Shown here one piece after another: positions 1-13,922 of a stretch of 64,000 nucleotides of DNA (its first letter is position 1; each line of letters starts with the position of its first letter). Source of the DNA: Buchnera aphidicola str. Ak (Acyrthosiphon kondoi) (GTDB taxonomy: Bacteria > Pseudomonadota > Gammaproteobacteria > Enterobacterales > Enterobacteriaceae); NCBI RefSeq assembly GCF_000225445.1, contig NC_017256.1, positions 558,001 through 622,000 of the forward strand, in the 5' to 3' direction. The position numbers were made by a program, and so were the translations under genes. Under the pieces are notes generated by a model that was not told where the DNA came from, made no database searches, and saw only the letters and a program-made list of their open reading frames with translations.

Positions 1-60
1 AATCAAACGAACTTTTTGAGCTGAAGAACGTGCTTGACGATGTTGAGCTAAAGTTTCCAT
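1..60 (-). CDS. rplV: 50S ribosomal protein L22, N-terminal 20 codons only
   Basis: The reverse strand starts with ATG at position 60 and reads METLAQHRQARSSAQKVRLI, the conserved N-terminus of ribosomal protein L22. The window edge cuts off the rest. L22 binds 23S rRNA and lines the nascent-peptide exit tunnel. It follows rpsS by 29 bases in the usual S10-operon order (rpsS then rplV). A Shine-Dalgarno-like GGAG lies just before the ATG. Identification is secure from these residues plus gene order. Confidence 0.93.
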   Translation of the reverse strand, partial: METLAQHRQARSSAQKVRLI

Positions 61-89
61 TTACTCCTCTTTTTTCTTTCTTTTTTTAA

Positions 90-368
90 TTAGCGTTTTT
101 TTACTTTTTTATCGGCAGTATGTCCTCTATAAGTACGAGTTAAAGAAAATTCACCTAATTTATGTCCTACCATTTCTTCAGTAATAAAAACAGGAATGTG
201 ACTACGACCATTATGAATAGATATTGTTAAACCTATCATATTTGGAAAAATTGTTGAGCGTCTTGACCATGTTTTAATCGGCTTTTTATCATTTATTTTT
301 ACTGATTTTTCTACTTTTTTTAACAAACTTATATCTATAAAAGGACCTTTCTTAAGAGATCGTGGCAT
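90..368 (-). CDS. rpsS: 30S ribosomal protein S19
   Basis: The protein has 92 residues, the usual length for S19, and opens [12 protein letters not shown]. It contains the family core [17 protein letters not shown] and ends with the basic segment [12 protein letters not shown]19 sits in the head of the small subunit next to S13 and contacts 16S rRNA near the decoding region. It lies between rplB (19 bases upstream) and rplV in the S10 operon, and probably shares one transcript with them. Confidence 0.98.
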   Translation of the reverse strand: MPRSLKKGPFIDISLLKKVEKSVKINDKKPIKTWSRRSTIFPNMIGLTISIHNGRSHIPVFITEEMVGHKLGEFSLTRTYRGHTADKKVKKR

Positions 369-387
369 AAAATGATCCTTATCATAA

Positions 388-1209
388 TTATTTCTTACGA
401 TGACGTAAAATAAATTTTTCAGTACGTTTATTTTTACGAGTTTTCTTCCCTTTTGTCTGAACTCCCCATGGAGTCACTGGATGCTTACCAAAATTTCTAC
501 CTTCACCACCTCCATGAGGATGATCAACAGGATTCATGGCTGTACCACGAACAGTAGGACGTACGCCTATCCAACGAGAGGCACCTGCTTTACCTAAAAC
601 TTTTAACATATGTTCAGAATTACCTACTTCACCGATAGTAGCTCTACAATTAGATTGAGTTTTTCGCATTTCACCAGAACGCAATCTTAAAGTTGCATAC
701 TCTTCATCAAATGCTACTAATTGTACATAACTTCCTGCAGAACGAGCGATTTGACCACCTTTTCCAGGTCTCATTTCTACGTTGTGAACAAATGTCCCTA
801 CTGGAATGTTCTTGAGTGGTAAAGAATTTCCTACTTTTATAGGAGCATTCAAACCAGAAACAACGGTATCTCCTATTCTTAAATCTTTTGGAGCTAAGAT
901 ATAGTTTCTTTTACCATCTTTATACAAGATCAAAGCAATATTAGAAGAACGGTTAGGATCATATTCAAATCTTTCTACAGTAGCTTCTATACTATCTTTA
1001 TTTCTCTTAAAATCTATAATACGATATGCTCTTTTATGTCCACCACCAATATGACGAGTTGTAATTCTACCATTATTATTACGTCCTCCGCTTTTACTTT
1101 TCTTTCTTAATAATGAAGAAAAAGGTTTTCCTTTATGTAGCTGTGCGTTAACAACTTTAATAACGTGGCGACGACCCGGAGATGTCGGTTTGCATTTAAC
1201 AATTGCCAT
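388..1209 (-). CDS. rplB: 50S ribosomal protein L2
   Basis: The protein has 273 residues, matching bacterial L2. It opens [20 protein letters not shown] and shows the L2 signature [13 protein letters not shown] near residue 225. The His in that segment is the conserved one near the peptidyl-transferase centre. The C-terminus is rich in Lys and Arg for rRNA binding. L2 is needed for subunit joining and peptide-bond formation. It follows rplW by 15 bases in S10-operon order. Confidence 0.98.
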   Translation of the reverse strand: MAIVKCKPTSPGRRHVIKVVNAQLHKGKPFSSLLRKKSKSGGRNNNGRITTRHIGGGHKRAYRIIDFKRNKDSIEATVERFEYDPNRSSNIALILYKDGKRNYILAPKDLRIGDTVVSGLNAPIKVGNSLPLKNIPVGTFVHNVEMRPGKGGQIARSAGSYVQLVAFDEEYATLRLRSGEMRKTQSNCRATIGEVGNSEHMLKVLGKAGASRWIGVRPTVRGTAMNPVDHPHGGGEGRNFGKHPVTPWGVQTKGKKTRKNKRTEKFILRHRKK

Positions 1210-1224
1210 TGTTTTGTCCTCCGA

Positions 1225-1527
1225 CTACTCTGTATTGCCTATGAAATCTAAATTATACCCTTTTTTAACTTTAATATAAGCTTTCTTCCAGTTACTTCGT
1301 TGAATAATACGATTGGACTGACGCTTTTTTTTTCCTTTAACTTTTAATGTTTTTATACTATCAACTTCTACATCAAAGATTTTTTTGACAGCACACTTTA
1401 TCTCATATTTAGTAACATTATTTAAAACCTTTAACACAATAGTATTAAATTTTTCTGTAGATTTAGATGATTTTTCAGATACATGTGGAGAAAGTAGTAT
1501 TTTTAATAAACGTTCTTCAGAAATCAT
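1225..1527 (-). CDS. rplW: 50S ribosomal protein L23
   Basis: The protein has 100 residues, as expected for L23. It opens [21 protein letters not shown] and carries the family patterns [17 protein letters not shown] and KVKGKKKR. L23 lies at the tunnel exit and is the docking site for trigger factor and SRP. Its ATG (1527) overlaps the TGA of rplD by four bases (ATGA), which suggests translational coupling with L4. Confidence 0.97.
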   Translation of the reverse strand: MISEERLLKILLSPHVSEKSSKSTEKFNTIVLKVLNNVTKYEIKCAVKKIFDVEVDSIKTLKVKGKKKRQSNRIIQRSNWKKAYIKVKKGYNLDFIGNTE

Positions 1528-2129
1528 GAAAGTATTTCCTCTATTTTTTTCACTGCTTCAACAGTAATAATAACATGCTCAAAAGCAATTAAACTAACAG
1601 GATCTATAGAATGAACATCTTTCACATCAACTGAATATAGGTTTCTAGATGCAAGAAATAAATTATTATCTAGTTTATTGGTAATAATAAGAACATTTTT
1701 TAAATCTATATCTTGTAATTTTTGTACTAAAAGTTTTGTTTTAGGCAATGTTAATGAGAATTTCTCAAAAACTATTAATCTTTTTTGACGTATTAATTCA
1801 GAAAAAATACTTTTTAAAGCACCACGATACATTTTTTTATTGACTTTTTGACTATGTTCTTGTGGTTTGGCAGCAAATGTAACACCACCTGACCGCCAAA
1901 TTGGACTTCTAAATGATCCTGCTCGTGCACGACCTGTACCCTTTTGACGCCACGGTTTTCTACCTGATCCAGAAACTTCAGCGCGACTTTTTTGTGCCCT
2001 CGTACCTTGACGGGTAGATGCTGAATAAGCAATAACGACTTGATGAATTAGAGCTTCATTGAAATCACGACCAAAAATGATTTCAGAAACACTAAGAACA
2101 CGTTGTACGTCTTTAACTACTAATTCCAT
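1524..2129 (-). CDS. rplD: 50S ribosomal protein L4
   Basis: The protein has 201 residues, the same length as the E. coli protein. The extended loop is recognisable as [20 protein letters not shown] followed by [13 protein letters not shown], roughly residues 44-75; it reaches into the exit tunnel. In E. coli L4 also represses its own operon by binding the S10 leader; whether that loop is kept here cannot be decided from the protein. The gene overlaps rplW by four bases and follows rplC by 20 bases. Confidence 0.98.
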   Translation of the reverse strand: MELVVKDVQRVLSVSEIIFGRDFNEALIHQVVIAYSASTRQGTRAQKSRAEVSGSGRKPWRQKGTGRARAGSFRSPIWRSGGVTFAAKPQEHSQKVNKKMYRGALKSIFSELIRQKRLIVFEKFSLTLPKTKLLVQKLQDIDLKNVLIITNKLDNNLFLASRNLYSVDVKDVHSIDPVSLIAFEHVIITVEAVKKIEEILS

Positions 2130-2149
2130 GATGCTTTACTCCTCACTGC

Positions 2150-2779
2150 TCAAACCTTAATAGCTGGTTTAACGATAAGATCACTACCGGTAGCACCGGG
2201 AACAGCACCTTTTACCAAAAGAAGATTTTTACGTTCATCGATATGTACTATATTTAAACTTTGCACAGTAACACGATTGTTTCCTAGTTGTCCTGCCATT
2301 TTTTTACCTTTAAAAACTCTACCTGGAGTTTGATTCTGACCGATAGAACCTGGTACTCTATGAGATAAAGAGTTTCCATGTGTTGCGTCTTGAGTATGAA
2401 AATTCCATCTTTTTACTGTCCCGCAAAAACCTTTTCCTTTAGAAATACCTGTAATATCAACTTTTTTTACATTATTAAAAATATTAATTGTAATACTTTG
2501 TCCCACTTTAAAAATTGTATTTTTATCAGTTCTAAATTCCCATAAACCTCGACCAGGAATCACTCCGGATTTTAAAAAATGTCCTGCTTTTGGTTTATTC
2601 AATCTATTAGATTTTTTTACACCAGTTGTTACTTGAATAGCACAATAGAGATCAGTATTTATATTTTTTACTTGTGTAATTCGATTTTCTTTTAATTCAA
2701 TCACTGTTACTGGGATTGAAGATCCTTCATCATTAAAAATACGAGTCATTCCAATTTTCTTACCAACTAAACCAATCAT
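2150..2779 (-). CDS. rplC: 50S ribosomal protein L3
   Basis: The protein has 209 residues, matching L3. It starts [15 protein letters not shown] and contains the L3 signature around [15 protein letters not shown] and the extension [20 protein letters not shown] near residues 144-163, where E. coli carries the PrmB-methylated glutamine (the Gln in QTPGR). L3 is an early assembly protein of the large subunit. It is the second gene of the S10 operon, 30 bases after rpsJ. Confidence 0.98.
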   Translation of the reverse strand: MIGLVGKKIGMTRIFNDEGSSIPVTVIELKENRITQVKNINTDLYCAIQVTTGVKKSNRLNKPKAGHFLKSGVIPGRGLWEFRTDKNTIFKVGQSITINIFNNVKKVDITGISKGKGFCGTVKRWNFHTQDATHGNSLSHRVPGSIGQNQTPGRVFKGKKMAGQLGNNRVTVQSLNIVHIDERKNLLLVKGAVPGATGSDLIVKPAIKV

Positions 2780-2809
2780 TTATTTAATACCTTAATCATA
2801 TCTACTTGA

Positions 2810-3355
<546 letters not shown>

Positions 3356-3384
3356 AAGAAAAGAGCATTTTATACTCTTTTCTT
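3356..3384 (-). terminator. probable terminator after tuf
   Basis: A perfect 10-bp stem, AAGAAAAGAG (3356-3365) with CTCTTTTCTT (3375-3384), has a 9-base loop. It lies 50 bases beyond the tuf stop codon and before the S10 promoter region. The stem is A/U-rich and the following T-tract is broken, so it is weaker than a textbook terminator, but its position between two operons fits. Confidence 0.6.
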
Positions 3385-3433
3385 AATAAATTCAACTAGA
3401 TATCAGTATAAAAATGCCGTAAATATAAAATTA

Positions 3434-4684
<1,251 letters not shown>

Positions 4685-6793
4685 CTACTTTTCTCTTCTT
4701 TCAATGATATCTTTAGAAATATTAGATGGAGCTTCTATATATTTTAAGAATTCCATAGAATAAGAAGCCCTTCCTTGAGTTTGAGAACGTAAATCAGTAG
4801 CATAACCAAACATTTCTGATAAGGGAACACATGCATTGATAATTTTGCTAACAGATAAATCTTTCATTCCTTCAATAATACCTCTTCGACGATTTAAATC
4901 ACCTATAACATCTCCCATATAGTCATCTGGAGTTTCTACTTCTACTTTCATAATGGGTTCTAATAATATTGGTTTTGCTTTTTTAAAACCATTTTTAAAC
5001 GCTATAGAAGCTGCTAATTTAAAAGCTAATTCAGATGAGTCAACATCATGATAAGAACCAAAATAGAGACGCACTCCAATATCAACCACAGGATAACCAG
5101 CTAAAGGTCCAGATTTTAATTGTTCTTGAATTCCTTTATCAACTGCTGAAATATATTCGTTAGGAATAACTCCCCCTTTTATATCATTGATAAATAGATA
5201 TCCTTCTCCTCCTGGCTCTAATGGAAATAATTCTATAACAACATGCCCATATTGACCTCTTCCACCTGATTGTTTAATATGCTTACCTTCAATATTTTCA
5301 ACTTTATTAAGAATAGTTTCACGATATGCTACTTGAGGCTTCCCAATATTAGCATCAACACTAAATTCTCGTTTCATACGATCAATGATAATTTCTAAAT
5401 GTAATTCACCCATACCGGAAATTATTGTCTGATTAGATTCTTGATCAGTTCGTACTCGAAAAGAAGGATCTTCTTTTGCTAATCGTCCCAATGCTAAACC
5501 CATTTTTTCTTGATCAACTTTAGTTTTAGGTTCTACAGAAATAGATATGACCGGTTCAGGAAATTCCATACGTTCTAGTATAATTGGTTGATTTAAATCA
5601 CATAAAGTATCACCAGTAGTAACGTCTTTTAAACCAATTGCAGCGGCTATATCACCTGCATGTACTTCTTTTATCTCTTCTCTTTTATTAGCATGCATTT
5701 GAACAATTCTACCAAATCTTTCTCGCTGAGATTTTACAGAATTAAATACAGTGTCTCCAGATTTTACTATTCCTGAATATACACGAAAAAAAGTTAAATT
5801 ACCTACGAATGGATCATTGGCGATTTTAAAAGCCAGAGCAGAAAAAGGAGCTGTATCATCTGAATTTCTAATAGCAGGAGTGTGTTTGCTATCATTTAAA
5901 ACACCTTTGATATCTTGAATATCATTAGGTGCTGGCAAGTACTCAATTATTGCATCTAATAAAGCTTGGACACCTTTATTTTTAAAAGCTGAGCCACAAG
6001 TAATAAGTACAATCTCACTATTCAAAGCACGTTTTCGCAATGCAGACTTGATTTCAACTTCAGAAAGTTCAACTCCATTCAAATATTTCTCTAAAAGTTC
6101 TTCATTAGACTCTACTGCTGATTCAATTAAATTTTGATTCCATTTTTTTGCTAATTCAAGCATTTCTGTAGGAATTTCATTATAAATAAATGTTAAACCT
6201 TGATCAGATTCTTTCCAATGAACAGCTTTCATTTTAATAAGATCAATAACGCCAACAAAAGTATCCTCTGATCCAATAGCTAGTTGCAAGGGTACAGGAT
6301 TAGCTCCTAGACGTTTTTTTATTTGTTTTACTACTTTTAAAAAATTAGCTCCCATACGATCCATTTTATTTATAAATGCTATACGAGGAACATTGTATTT
6401 GTTTGCTTGACGCCATACAGTTTCTGATTGTGGTTGTACACCTCCAACTGCACAATAAACCATAACAGCACCGTCTAATACACGCATAGAACGTTCTACT
6501 TCAATAGTAAAATCAACATGTCCAGGTGTATCAATAATATTAATTCTATGTGGTTTAAATTGTTTGGCCATTCCACTCCAAAAGGTAGTAGTAGCCGCGG
6601 ATGTAATAGTAATCCCTCTTTCTTGTTCTTGTTCCATCCAATCCATAGTAGCTGCACCATCATGAACTTCACCAATTTTATGATTGATGCCTGTATAAAA
6701 TAAGATTCTTTCAGTAGTGGTTGTTTTCCCTGCATCTATATGTGCACTAATTCCAATATTACGATATCGAGAAATAGGTGTTGTACGAGACAT
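4685..6793 (-). CDS. fusA: elongation factor G
   Basis: EF-G catalyses GTP-driven ribosomal translocation and, with RRF, ribosome recycling. The protein has 702 residues (E. coli 704). It starts [20 protein letters not shown], with the P-loop AHIDAGKTT near residue 17, DTPGHVDF near 89 and NKMDRMGA near 143. Domain IV is visible as [14 protein letters not shown] around residue 505. It lies between rpsG and tuf in str-operon order. Confidence 0.99.
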   Translation of the reverse strand: MSRTTPISRYRNIGISAHIDAGKTTTTERILFYTGINHKIGEVHDGAATMDWMEQEQERGITITSAATTTFWSGMAKQFKPHRINIIDTPGHVDFTIEVERSMRVLDGAVMVYCAVGGVQPQSETVWRQANKYNVPRIAFINKMDRMGANFLKVVKQIKKRLGANPVPLQLAIGSEDTFVGVIDLIKMKAVHWKESDQGLTFIYNEIPTEMLELAKKWNQNLIESAVESNEELLEKYLNGVELSEVEIKSALRKRALNSEIVLITCGSAFKNKGVQALLDAIIEYLPAPNDIQDIKGVLNDSKHTPAIRNSDDTAPFSALAFKIANDPFVGNLTFFRVYSGIVKSGDTVFNSVKSQRERFGRIVQMHANKREEIKEVHAGDIAAAIGLKDVTTGDTLCDLNQPIILERMEFPEPVISISVEPKTKVDQEKMGLALGRLAKEDPSFRVRTDQESNQTIISGMGELHLEIIIDRMKREFSVDANIGKPQVAYRETILNKVENIEGKHIKQSGGRGQYGHVVIELFPLEPGGEGYLFINDIKGGVIPNEYISAVDKGIQEQLKSGPLAGYPVVDIGVRLYFGSYHDVDSSELAFKLAASIAFKNGFKKAKPILLEPIMKVEVETPDDYMGDVIGDLNRRRGIIEGMKDLSVSKIINACVPLSEMFGYATDLRSQTQGRASYSMEFLKYIEAPSNISKDIIERREK

Positions 6794-6907
6794 TATCTTT
6801 CTCTCATTTTTTTAGATTTTAAAAAGTTAGACCTCATAAGCCCAATTAAGATTATTGTCTTAGTACAATTTACAAATAATATAAATAAAACTAAGAATCT
6901 AATAATA

Positions 6908-7378
6908 TTACCAACGATAGTGAGCAAATGCTTTATTAGCTTCCGCCATTCGATGTACTTCTTCTCTTTTCTTAACTGCTGTGCCTTTTTTTTCTAAAGC
7001 ATCATACAACTCATTAGATAAACGTAAAGACATAGATTTATCAGCACGTTTACGCGCAGATTCTACAATCCAACGCATAGCTAAAGCATTCCGCCGTACA
7101 GGACGAACCTCTACAGGTACTTGATATGTTGAACCACCAACTCGACGAGATTTTACTTCTACAGTTGGACGTACATTTTCTAAAGCCATTTCAAATGCTT
7201 CTAATTCTTTTTTATCTGAACGTTTTGATAAGTTTTGTAGTGCAGTATAAACAATAACTTCAGCAATAGATTTTTTACCATCTATCATAAGAATATTAAT
7301 AAATTTAGCTAATAATTCCGAAGAAAACTTTGGATCAGGTAAAATTTTTCGAGTGCTGATGATACGACGACGTGGCAT
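6908..7378 (-). CDS. rpsG: 30S ribosomal protein S7
   Basis: S7 nucleates assembly of the 30S head. I chose the start at 7378 ([18 protein letters not shown]), giving 156 residues; a GGAG ribosome-binding site lies seven bases upstream. An in-frame ATG at 7390 would overlap that site and adds residues with no homology. The body shows the family pattern [16 protein letters not shown] near residue 88. In E. coli S7 regulates the str operon between rpsL and rpsG; that spacing is only 42 bases here. Confidence 0.98.
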   Translation of the reverse strand: MPRRRIISTRKILPDPKFSSELLAKFINILMIDGKKSIAEVIVYTALQNLSKRSDKKELEAFEMALENVRPTVEVKSRRVGGSTYQVPVEVRPVRRNALAMRWIVESARKRADKSMSLRLSNELYDALEKKGTAVKKREEVHRMAEANKAFAHYRW

Positions 7379-7420
7379 AGAAAACTCCATTAAATTAAAA
7401 AATATATAAATAATACTTGA

Positions 7421-7804
<384 letters not shown>

Positions 7805-7920
7805 CTATTATTCAATGAATTTTCTGAAAAAAAATCAAAATAATATAAATAAAAAAATATTTACTATTATTATGAAAAGTTTTAGGATTTGAGATTTAAA
7901 TTAAAAACGGCTTAGTATTT

Positions 7921-8208
7921 TTACCAAGTCATTTGTTTTTTATGTTTAAGTGTTAATGAAACGAAATGAATATAGCTTATCAAAATAAATTTACTTGAAA
8001 TGTTTTTATGAATTCCTCGTGCATACACGTCTTCTTTTATAAGATACAATTTAACTGAAGACATAATTATACTTTTTAAAAAAATATTATCTTTTAATGC
8101 AATTAACACACCGTCTTGAAGTGCTAAAAAATCATCTGATTTTTTTAACATACTTATAATAAGAGAAACGTTAGTCTCAAAAGGAGATTTCATTAAAGTA
8201 TGTAACAT
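7921..8208 (-). CDS. tusB: sulfur relay protein TusB (DsrH-like)
   Basis: The protein has 95 residues and starts [34 protein letters not shown], which matches TusB/DsrH at the start. TusBCD forms a hexamer-type complex that passes sulfur from TusA to TusE and then to MnmA for 2-thiouridine at the wobble base of Lys, Glu and Gln tRNAs. It is third in a tight tusD-tusC-tusB set, just upstream of rpsL as in E. coli. Confidence 0.9.
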   Translation of the reverse strand: MLHTLMKSPFETNVSLIISMLKKSDDFLALQDGVLIALKDNIFLKSIIMSSVKLYLIKEDVYARGIHKNISSKFILISYIHFVSLTLKHKKQMTW

Positions 8209-8219
8209 ATTTATAAACC

Positions 8220-8579
8220 TTAAAAATTAATAATGGCATCGCAAACATCTAGTTTTAAGCGAAAAAAATATGAATCTAATATATCTACATTTAATATAAA
8301 ATTATGATTATTATTTAATCCTCGTTCAATTAATGATGCTTTACAACAATAAAAATCTTTTATATTATAAAAAGATAATATAGAGAAAGAAGATATATAA
8401 TTACGAGCTAAAATGTTTTCTGATTGATAACTTTTAATTAATTGTAAAACTCCATCGCCAATAAAAAATAGACTTATTTTTTTAAATATTGATGAAATAC
8501 TTAAAATAGCGTCTAAACCTTCTCTACCAAAACTAGTACCATGTGGAGCATGCGAAAAAACAAAAGCAATCATCTTCAT
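8220..8579 (-). CDS. tusC: sulfur relay protein TusC (DsrF-like)
   Basis: The protein has 119 residues like E. coli TusC. It starts [24 protein letters not shown], a near match to the family N-terminus, and contains [11 protein letters not shown]. It is the middle subunit of TusBCD, with 11 bases to tusB and 18 to tusD. A start two codons later (MIAFVF) is also possible. Confidence 0.93.
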   Translation of the reverse strand: MKMIAFVFSHAPHGTSFGREGLDAILSISSIFKKISLFFIGDGVLQLIKSYQSENILARNYISSFSILSFYNIKDFYCCKASLIERGLNNNHNFILNVDILDSYFFRLKLDVCDAIINF

Positions 8580-8597
8580 TATGATAAATATACCAAA

Positions 8598-8984
8598 TTA
8601 AAATTGTATTATGCGATCACATATTTTTATGGAATTAGCTAATTCGACTAAACCACTTAATTGAAAAAAAAATGCTAAGTTACCTTTTTTGATATTTATA
8701 TCCAGTAATATTTCATCTTCTATAACACCTCTTCTTAGAGCTGCACTATTACAAACATACAGTTTTACTTTATGTTTTTTATGTAATTCTTGCCATGCTT
8801 CAATTAAATTAAATTCATCAATTGCTGGTGTAGTCATTCTATTAGCATTAAGTACTCCATCGCAATAAAAAAAAATACTATGTAATGTATTTTTGGTTTT
8901 TAATAAAGATTTGCAAAATAAAAAAGCAGTACTTGAATTTTGTGTCCCATAAGCTGCTCCCGTTACTAATATCGTATAATTCAT
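8598..8984 (-). CDS. tusD: sulfurtransferase subunit TusD (DsrE-like)
   Basis: The protein has 128 residues, as for TusD. The segment [15 protein letters not shown] near residue 77 keeps the cysteine that carries the persulfide in the relay. The N-terminus [22 protein letters not shown] matches DsrE-type folds. It is the first gene of tusDCB; the rest of the relay (tusA, tusE, mnmA) is not in this window. Confidence 0.93.
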   Translation of the reverse strand: MNYTILVTGAAYGTQNSSTAFLFCKSLLKTKNTLHSIFFYCDGVLNANRMTTPAIDEFNLIEAWQELHKKHKVKLYVCNSAALRRGVIEDEILLDINIKKGNLAFFFQLSGLVELANSIKICDRIIQF

Positions 8985-9066
8985 TTTTAAAATTTTATAC
9001 CAAGATACTTTAAAATTAATATTTAATCATATCATATTTTAAAAATTTATGATTAATATAAATGTA

Positions 9067-9834
9067 CTATAGTTTCTTGACTGCATCTAATAATTCTATA
9101 TCAAAAATCAGTGTAGAATTTCCTGGTATACCATTAACTTCTTGGTCTCCATATGCTAAGTTAGGAGGTATGACTAATTTTATTTTACCACCTTTTTTTA
9201 TGTATTTTAAACCTTCTTGCCAACCCAATATAACATCTTTTAACATTAATGATATAGGTTTACCTCTTCTATAAGAATTATCAAATTCTACACCATTAAT
9301 TAGGACTCCTTTATAATGTACAGTAATTTTTGTATCATTTGTTAACACTTCACCTTCTCCTTCTCTTTCTATAAGATATAGAAGACCAGTAGATGTTTTC
9401 TTGACATTCTTTACTTTAGAAAAATTTTTCATATATAATTCTCCTTGAATAAAATTTTCTTTTGCATTTTTTTCAAACTGAATTTTATTTGCATGTTTTA
9501 TTTTTTTTTCTAGTTCTTTAAGAAGTAAAGAAATTTCTTGATGTGAAAGCTTTAAATGATCAGAAATTACATCCTGTATTCCTTTTAAAAGATTATTCTT
9601 GTCTAATTCAATCCCCATTTTTTTTTGTTTTTCAAAAGATTGGTTAACATAATTACCAATTGAAACACCTAAAGCATAAGCTAATTTTTCGTTGTTATTG
9701 TGAAATTTATCTTTTAATTCCGAATTAGAAGCTTGCAAATAAATATCAGAAAAAGGGACTGATGATGAAAACGATTTCGGAATATATAATATTACACATA
9801 ATAATATTATTTTTTTTAGAATAAAAAAAATCAT
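9067..9834 (-). CDS. fkpA: FKBP-type peptidyl-prolyl isomerase FkpA
   Basis: The protein has 255 residues (E. coli FkpA 270). A hydrophobic N-terminal stretch (residues about 2-20) looks like a signal peptide, so the protein should act in the periplasm as a prolyl isomerase and chaperone. The N-terminal dimerisation helices are followed by a C-terminal FKBP domain, with VHYKGVLINGVEFDNSY, GWQEGLKYIKKGGKIKLVIP and LAYGDQ. A 278-base gap with no visible gene separates it from argD. Confidence 0.93.
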   Translation of the reverse strand: MIFFILKKIILLCVILYIPKSFSSSVPFSDIYLQASNSELKDKFHNNNEKLAYALGVSIGNYVNQSFEKQKKMGIELDKNNLLKGIQDVISDHLKLSHQEISLLLKELEKKIKHANKIQFEKNAKENFIQGELYMKNFSKVKNVKKTSTGLLYLIEREGEGEVLTNDTKITVHYKGVLINGVEFDNSYRRGKPISLMLKDVILGWQEGLKYIKKGGKIKLVIPPNLAYGDQEVNGIPGNSTLIFDIELLDAVKKL

Positions 9835-10112
9835 TTATGACTCCAAAAAAAACACATAAAATATCACATTTTTTATTACTAATATATTTTTTCTGTAGTA
9901 TACGTTTTTTTAATATATTTTAAATAATTTTTTTAATATAGAAATATAATGAATACTAAACATTTTCTAAAATTTAAATTAATATATTTAATTATTATTT
10001 TTTGCGATTGTAAAAAAATAAAAATTTTTGATTTTTTTAAGTAGATAAAATTATAAAACGGTATTTTTTTATGAAATATGTTTAATTAATTTAAAAATAA
10101 GAAGTAGTTTAT

Positions 10113-11330
10113 TTAAGATAAACATTTTTCTAAAGCATGATAAAATCGTTTCATACCTTCGATAATATCACATTTCTTAATAATCAATGAAGGCGCCAAA
10201 CGAATAACATCATGACCAGCACTTAAAAAAATAACGCCTTCTAAAAACGAAAAATTTAATATTTTATTTATTTTATCAGAAATACTTGGTTTCAACACAA
10301 CACCAATTAGTAATCCTTTACCTCTTATTTCTGTAAAAAATTTAAAACGTTTATTAATAATATTTAATTCACGTATTATTATTTTAGATTTTTTTTCAAC
10401 TCCCAACAAAATTTTTTCAGTGTTAATAATATCAATAACGGATTCTGCTACTGCGCAAGCAAGCGGATTTCCACCATACGTAGTGCCATGTATTCCAGGT
10501 CTCATTACAGATGCTATTTTATTTGTAGTTAACATTGCACTGATTGGAAAACCTCCACCCAAAGATTTAGCAAGAGTTAAAATATCTGGATTCACATCAT
10601 AATATTCATAAGCAAATAGTTTTCCAGTTCTTCCTATACCAGTTTGTATTTCATCGAAAATTAAAAGTGCGTTATATTGATCACATAATTCTCTTAATTT
10701 TTTTATGAAAGAAACATTTGCTGGTATTACACCACCTTCCCCTTGAATTGGTTCTACAACTATTGCACACGTATCGTTATTAATTATTTTTTTTACGCTA
10801 TTAATATCATTAAATAAAGCATGTATTATGCCTGAAGGTTTCGGACCAAAATTATTAGAATATTTTGATTGTCCACCAACAGAAACGGTAAAAAACGTAC
10901 GTCCATGAAATGAATTGTGAAAAGAAATAATTTTATTTTTGTTTATACTGTATATTTTAGATGAATAATAACGTGCTAGCTTAAAAGCTGCTTCATTAGC
11001 TTCCGCACCAGAATTTGCAAAAAATACTCGTGATGCAAAACTAGAAGAAACTAATTTTTCAGCTAATCTAAGAGCTGGTTCATTAGTAAATACATTACTA
11101 ATGTGCCATAAAATTTTACTTTGATTGTTTAGTTTTTTATTTAATAAAGAATGACAATGTCCTAAAGATGTAACTGCAATCCCTCCAGAAAAATCAATAT
11201 ATTCTTTTCCTTGTTGATCCCATATACGACTACCTTTACCTTTAACAGGAATAAAAGAAGCTGGTTTGTAAACAGGTAAAATTAACTGGTCAAAAGTATC
11301 TCGTGTAATTAACATTTTTTTTGATATCAT
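10113..11330 (-). CDS. argD: acetylornithine / succinyldiaminopimelate aminotransferase
   Basis: This is a class III PLP aminotransferase of 405 residues. In E. coli ArgD acts in arginine synthesis and also as DapC in lysine synthesis, both relevant to amino acid supply to an aphid host. Motifs include [17 protein letters not shown] near 105, [20 protein letters not shown] near 226 and the PLP lysine in [12 protein letters not shown] near 260. A closer start (MLITRDTF, 11315) is possible. Divergent from tsgA; no ArgR box was recognised. Confidence 0.96.
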   Translation of the reverse strand: MISKKMLITRDTFDQLILPVYKPASFIPVKGKGSRIWDQQGKEYIDFSGGIAVTSLGHCHSLLNKKLNNQSKILWHISNVFTNEPALRLAEKLVSSSFASRVFFANSGAEANEAAFKLARYYSSKIYSINKNKIISFHNSFHGRTFFTVSVGGQSKYSNNFGPKPSGIIHALFNDINSVKKIINNDTCAIVVEPIQGEGGVIPANVSFIKKLRELCDQYNALLIFDEIQTGIGRTGKLFAYEYYDVNPDILTLAKSLGGGFPISAMLTTNKIASVMRPGIHGTTYGGNPLACAVAESVIDIINTEKILLGVEKKSKIIIRELNIINKRFKFFTEIRGKGLLIGVVLKPSISDKINKILNFSFLEGVIFLSAGHDVIRLAPSLIIKKCDIIEGMKRFYHALEKCLS

Positions 11331-11651
11331 TAAATAGCCTAAAATATATTTTTTAAAATAAAAAAATTACAGAAAATTATCTTAATAAAAAAAGAAATAA
11401 TCCTAAAAAATGTATAAAACTTTTAAAACAAAATATACATCATATTTTATTAAAATTAAACTTATTTTATTAAGAATATTTAAAGTATTGATTATTTTTA
11501 TGTTAAAAATTAAAAGCATAAAACACTATTTAATCTAATATAAATTCTAAATTTAATTATTACATAATATTTTACGTATATTAAAAATATAAAAAACATA
11601 ATATATTTAATTATATTTTTATAACAAATTTATCAAATAAGGTAGTAAAAA
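11331..11651. other. AT-rich divergent intergenic region, nothing recognised
   Basis: These 321 bases separate the divergent argD and tsgA genes and must hold both promoters. It is almost pure A/T with several TATAAT-like strings, so no promoter can be picked out by eye. In E. coli pabA, fic and ppiA lie in this interval; I see no readable remnant of them. Confidence 0.5.
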
Positions 11652-12818
11652 ATGAAAGATATAAATCGGATAGGACTTACATGGATTAGTTTTTTATCAT
11701 ATGCATTTACAGGTGCATTAGTTGTTGTTACTGGTATGATTATGGGAAATATTTCTGATTATTTTCATTTATCTGTATCTCAGATGAGCAATACATTTAC
11801 TTTTTTAAATGCAGGAATATTAATATCAATTTTTGTAAATTCTTGGCTTATTGAAATTATATCATTAAAAAAACAACTAATCTTTGGATTCATACTTACT
11901 ATTCTAGCTATAACTAGTCTAATTTTCTGTAATAGTATATTTTTATTTTCTATAAACATGTTTATACTTGGATTAGTAAGTGGAATTACCATGTCCATTG
12001 GCACATTTATTATTACTCAGCTATACTCAGGATCAAAAAGAGGTTCTCAATTATTATTAACTGACTCTTTTTTTAGCATGTCCGGTATGATATTTCCAAT
12101 TATTACAGCGTATCTTTTAGAAAAAAAAATTATCTGGTATTGGACTTATGTATGTATAGGAATAATTTATTTATTAATTTTTCTTCTTACAATAAATCTA
12201 AATTTTATAAAATTAAAAAATGATATAAAAAATACCAATGAAAAAAAAGAACAATGGAACTGTAATGTATTTTTATTATCCCTTTCAGCATTGCTTTATA
12301 TCTTAGGACAATTAGGATTTATTTCCTGGGTACCACAATACGCTACTGAAATTATGAACATTGATATAAAAAAAACTGGTGGTTTAGTTAGTAGTTTTTG
12401 GATGTCTTATATGATTGGCATGTGGTTTTTCAGTTTTATAATTAAATTTTTCAATTTTTATCGTATGTTCATATTTCTTACAGGTGTTTCTACGATACTA
12501 ATGTATTTTTTTATACATAGCACAGATTTTTTAAACCAGCAATATATAATTATTAGTTTAGGTTTTTTCTCTAGTGCTATTTATACTATAATTATAACAT
12601 TAGCATCATTGCAGACGAAAAACCCTTCCCCAAAATTAATAAATTTAATTTTACTATTTGGTACAATTGGAACTCTGCTTACCTTTATTGTAACTGGTCC
12701 AATAGTAGAAGAAAAAGGATTATATACGACTTTAATTAGTACAAATATACTATATGGAATAGTATTTTTTCTATCTATTTTAATTTATTTTAATAGAAAA
12801 AATAAAAATATTGCATAA
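11652..12818 (+). CDS. tsgA: MFS transporter TsgA homologue
   Basis: The protein has 388 residues (E. coli TsgA 393) and starts [38 protein letters not shown], close to TsgA. About twelve hydrophobic segments are visible, with the MFS-type loop 2 poorly conserved. It is an inner-membrane transporter of unknown substrate in the E. coli TsgA family. It keeps its E. coli neighbourhood near argD and trpS. The substrate cannot be read from sequence. Confidence 0.9.
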   Translation: MKDINRIGLTWISFLSYAFTGALVVVTGMIMGNISDYFHLSVSQMSNTFTFLNAGILISIFVNSWLIEIISLKKQLIFGFILTILAITSLIFCNSIFLFSINMFILGLVSGITMSIGTFIITQLYSGSKRGSQLLLTDSFFSMSGMIFPIITAYLLEKKIIWYWTYVCIGIIYLLIFLLTINLNFIKLKNDIKNTNEKKEQWNCNVFLLSLSALLYILGQLGFISWVPQYATEIMNIDIKKTGGLVSSFWMSYMIGMWFFSFIIKFFNFYRMFIFLTGVSTILMYFFIHSTDFLNQQYIIISLGFFSSAIYTIIITLASLQTKNPSPKLINLILLFGTIGTLLTFIVTGPIVEEKGLYTTLISTNILYGIVFFLSILIYFNRKNKNIA

Positions 12819-12882
12819 AATTGTTTAATATAAAAATATTTTATATAAAAAAAATAAGCTAGAAGAAAAAAATTTTGATTAT

Positions 12883-13902
12883 TTAAAAAAATGGAATTAG
12901 ACCCAGTTTATCGTGTATGTCTTTTAAAGTTTTTTGAGATCTTAATTGAGATTTAATTGCTCCTTCATAAGCAATTTTTTTTAAATAAGATTCATCATGA
13001 CGATAATCATTATAAGATTTCTGTAATTTAGATAAAAACTTAGATAAACAATCTACAACAATTTTTTTGAATTCTGCATACATTATACCTTCTAGTTCTT
13101 TAAGTAAAATATTAATATCTTTATTAGTGATAGCAGAAAGAATTTCTAATAAATTTGAAATTCCTGGTTTTTTACTTATATCGTAATATATTTTAGATGG
13201 CATTTCTGAATCAGTAAGAGCATGTTGTATTTTTAATGCTACACTAGAGATGTCATCTAACAAGAAAATTACATTATTTTTATTAACATCAGATTTAGAC
13301 ATTTTTTTATGTGGTTCTAACAAAGACATAATTTTAGAACCATATTGAGTGATCAATGGCTTAGGTAATGTAAATATATTACCATATAAAGAATTAAAAC
13401 GATGCGCTATATTTCTTGTTAATTCTACATGCTGTTTTTGATCTCGTCCTACTGGAACAAAATTAGTTTGATATAACAAAATATCTGCTGCCATTAAAAT
13501 TGGATAATTAAATAAAGCTGCATTTATTTTTTTTGTGCAATCACTTTCTATTTTTCTTTTTATTTTAAATTGTGTCATACGAAGTAATTCTGAGAATTGG
13601 CTAAAACAATTTAAGATCCAATTCAGTTGACTATGCTGATAAACATGAGATTGAATAAAAATAATACTTTTATTGGGATCTACACCACAAGCTAAATAAA
13701 AAGATAGTGTATCCAATACAGATTTTTTTAAATCGATTTTATTTTCTTGTATAGTTAATGCATGTAAATCAGCAATACAATATAAACACTCATAATTATT
13801 TTGCATTTTAGACCAATGACGCATTGTACCTATATAGTTCCCAAGAGTTAGGTTACCAGAAGGTTGTACGGCACTAAACAAAATAGGTTTAGAAAAAATC
13901 AT
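12883..13902 (-). CDS. trpS: tryptophanyl-tRNA synthetase
   Basis: This class I synthetase of 339 residues charges tRNA-Trp. The HIGH-type motif appears as PSGNLTLGNYIG near residue 14 and the KMSKS loop as KKMSKSD near residue 199. The length is close to E. coli TrpS (334). It follows rpe by 20 bases; in E. coli gph lies between them and is absent here. Confidence 0.98.
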   Translation of the reverse strand: MIFSKPILFSAVQPSGNLTLGNYIGTMRHWSKMQNNYECLYCIADLHALTIQENKIDLKKSVLDTLSFYLACGVDPNKSIIFIQSHVYQHSQLNWILNCFSQFSELLRMTQFKIKRKIESDCTKKINAALFNYPILMAADILLYQTNFVPVGRDQKQHVELTRNIAHRFNSLYGNIFTLPKPLITQYGSKIMSLLEPHKKMSKSDVNKNNVIFLLDDISSVALKIQHALTDSEMPSKIYYDISKKPGISNLLEILSAITNKDINILLKELEGIMYAEFKKIVVDCLSKFLSKLQKSYNDYRHDESYLKKIAYEGAIKSQLRSQKTLKDIHDKLGLIPFF

Positions 13903-13922
13903 TTTATATCCTAAATAAAATA

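Noticed and set aside
1814..2032. 72-codon frame inside rplD
   Set aside because: It lies entirely within rplD in another frame and has no homology; shadow ORF.
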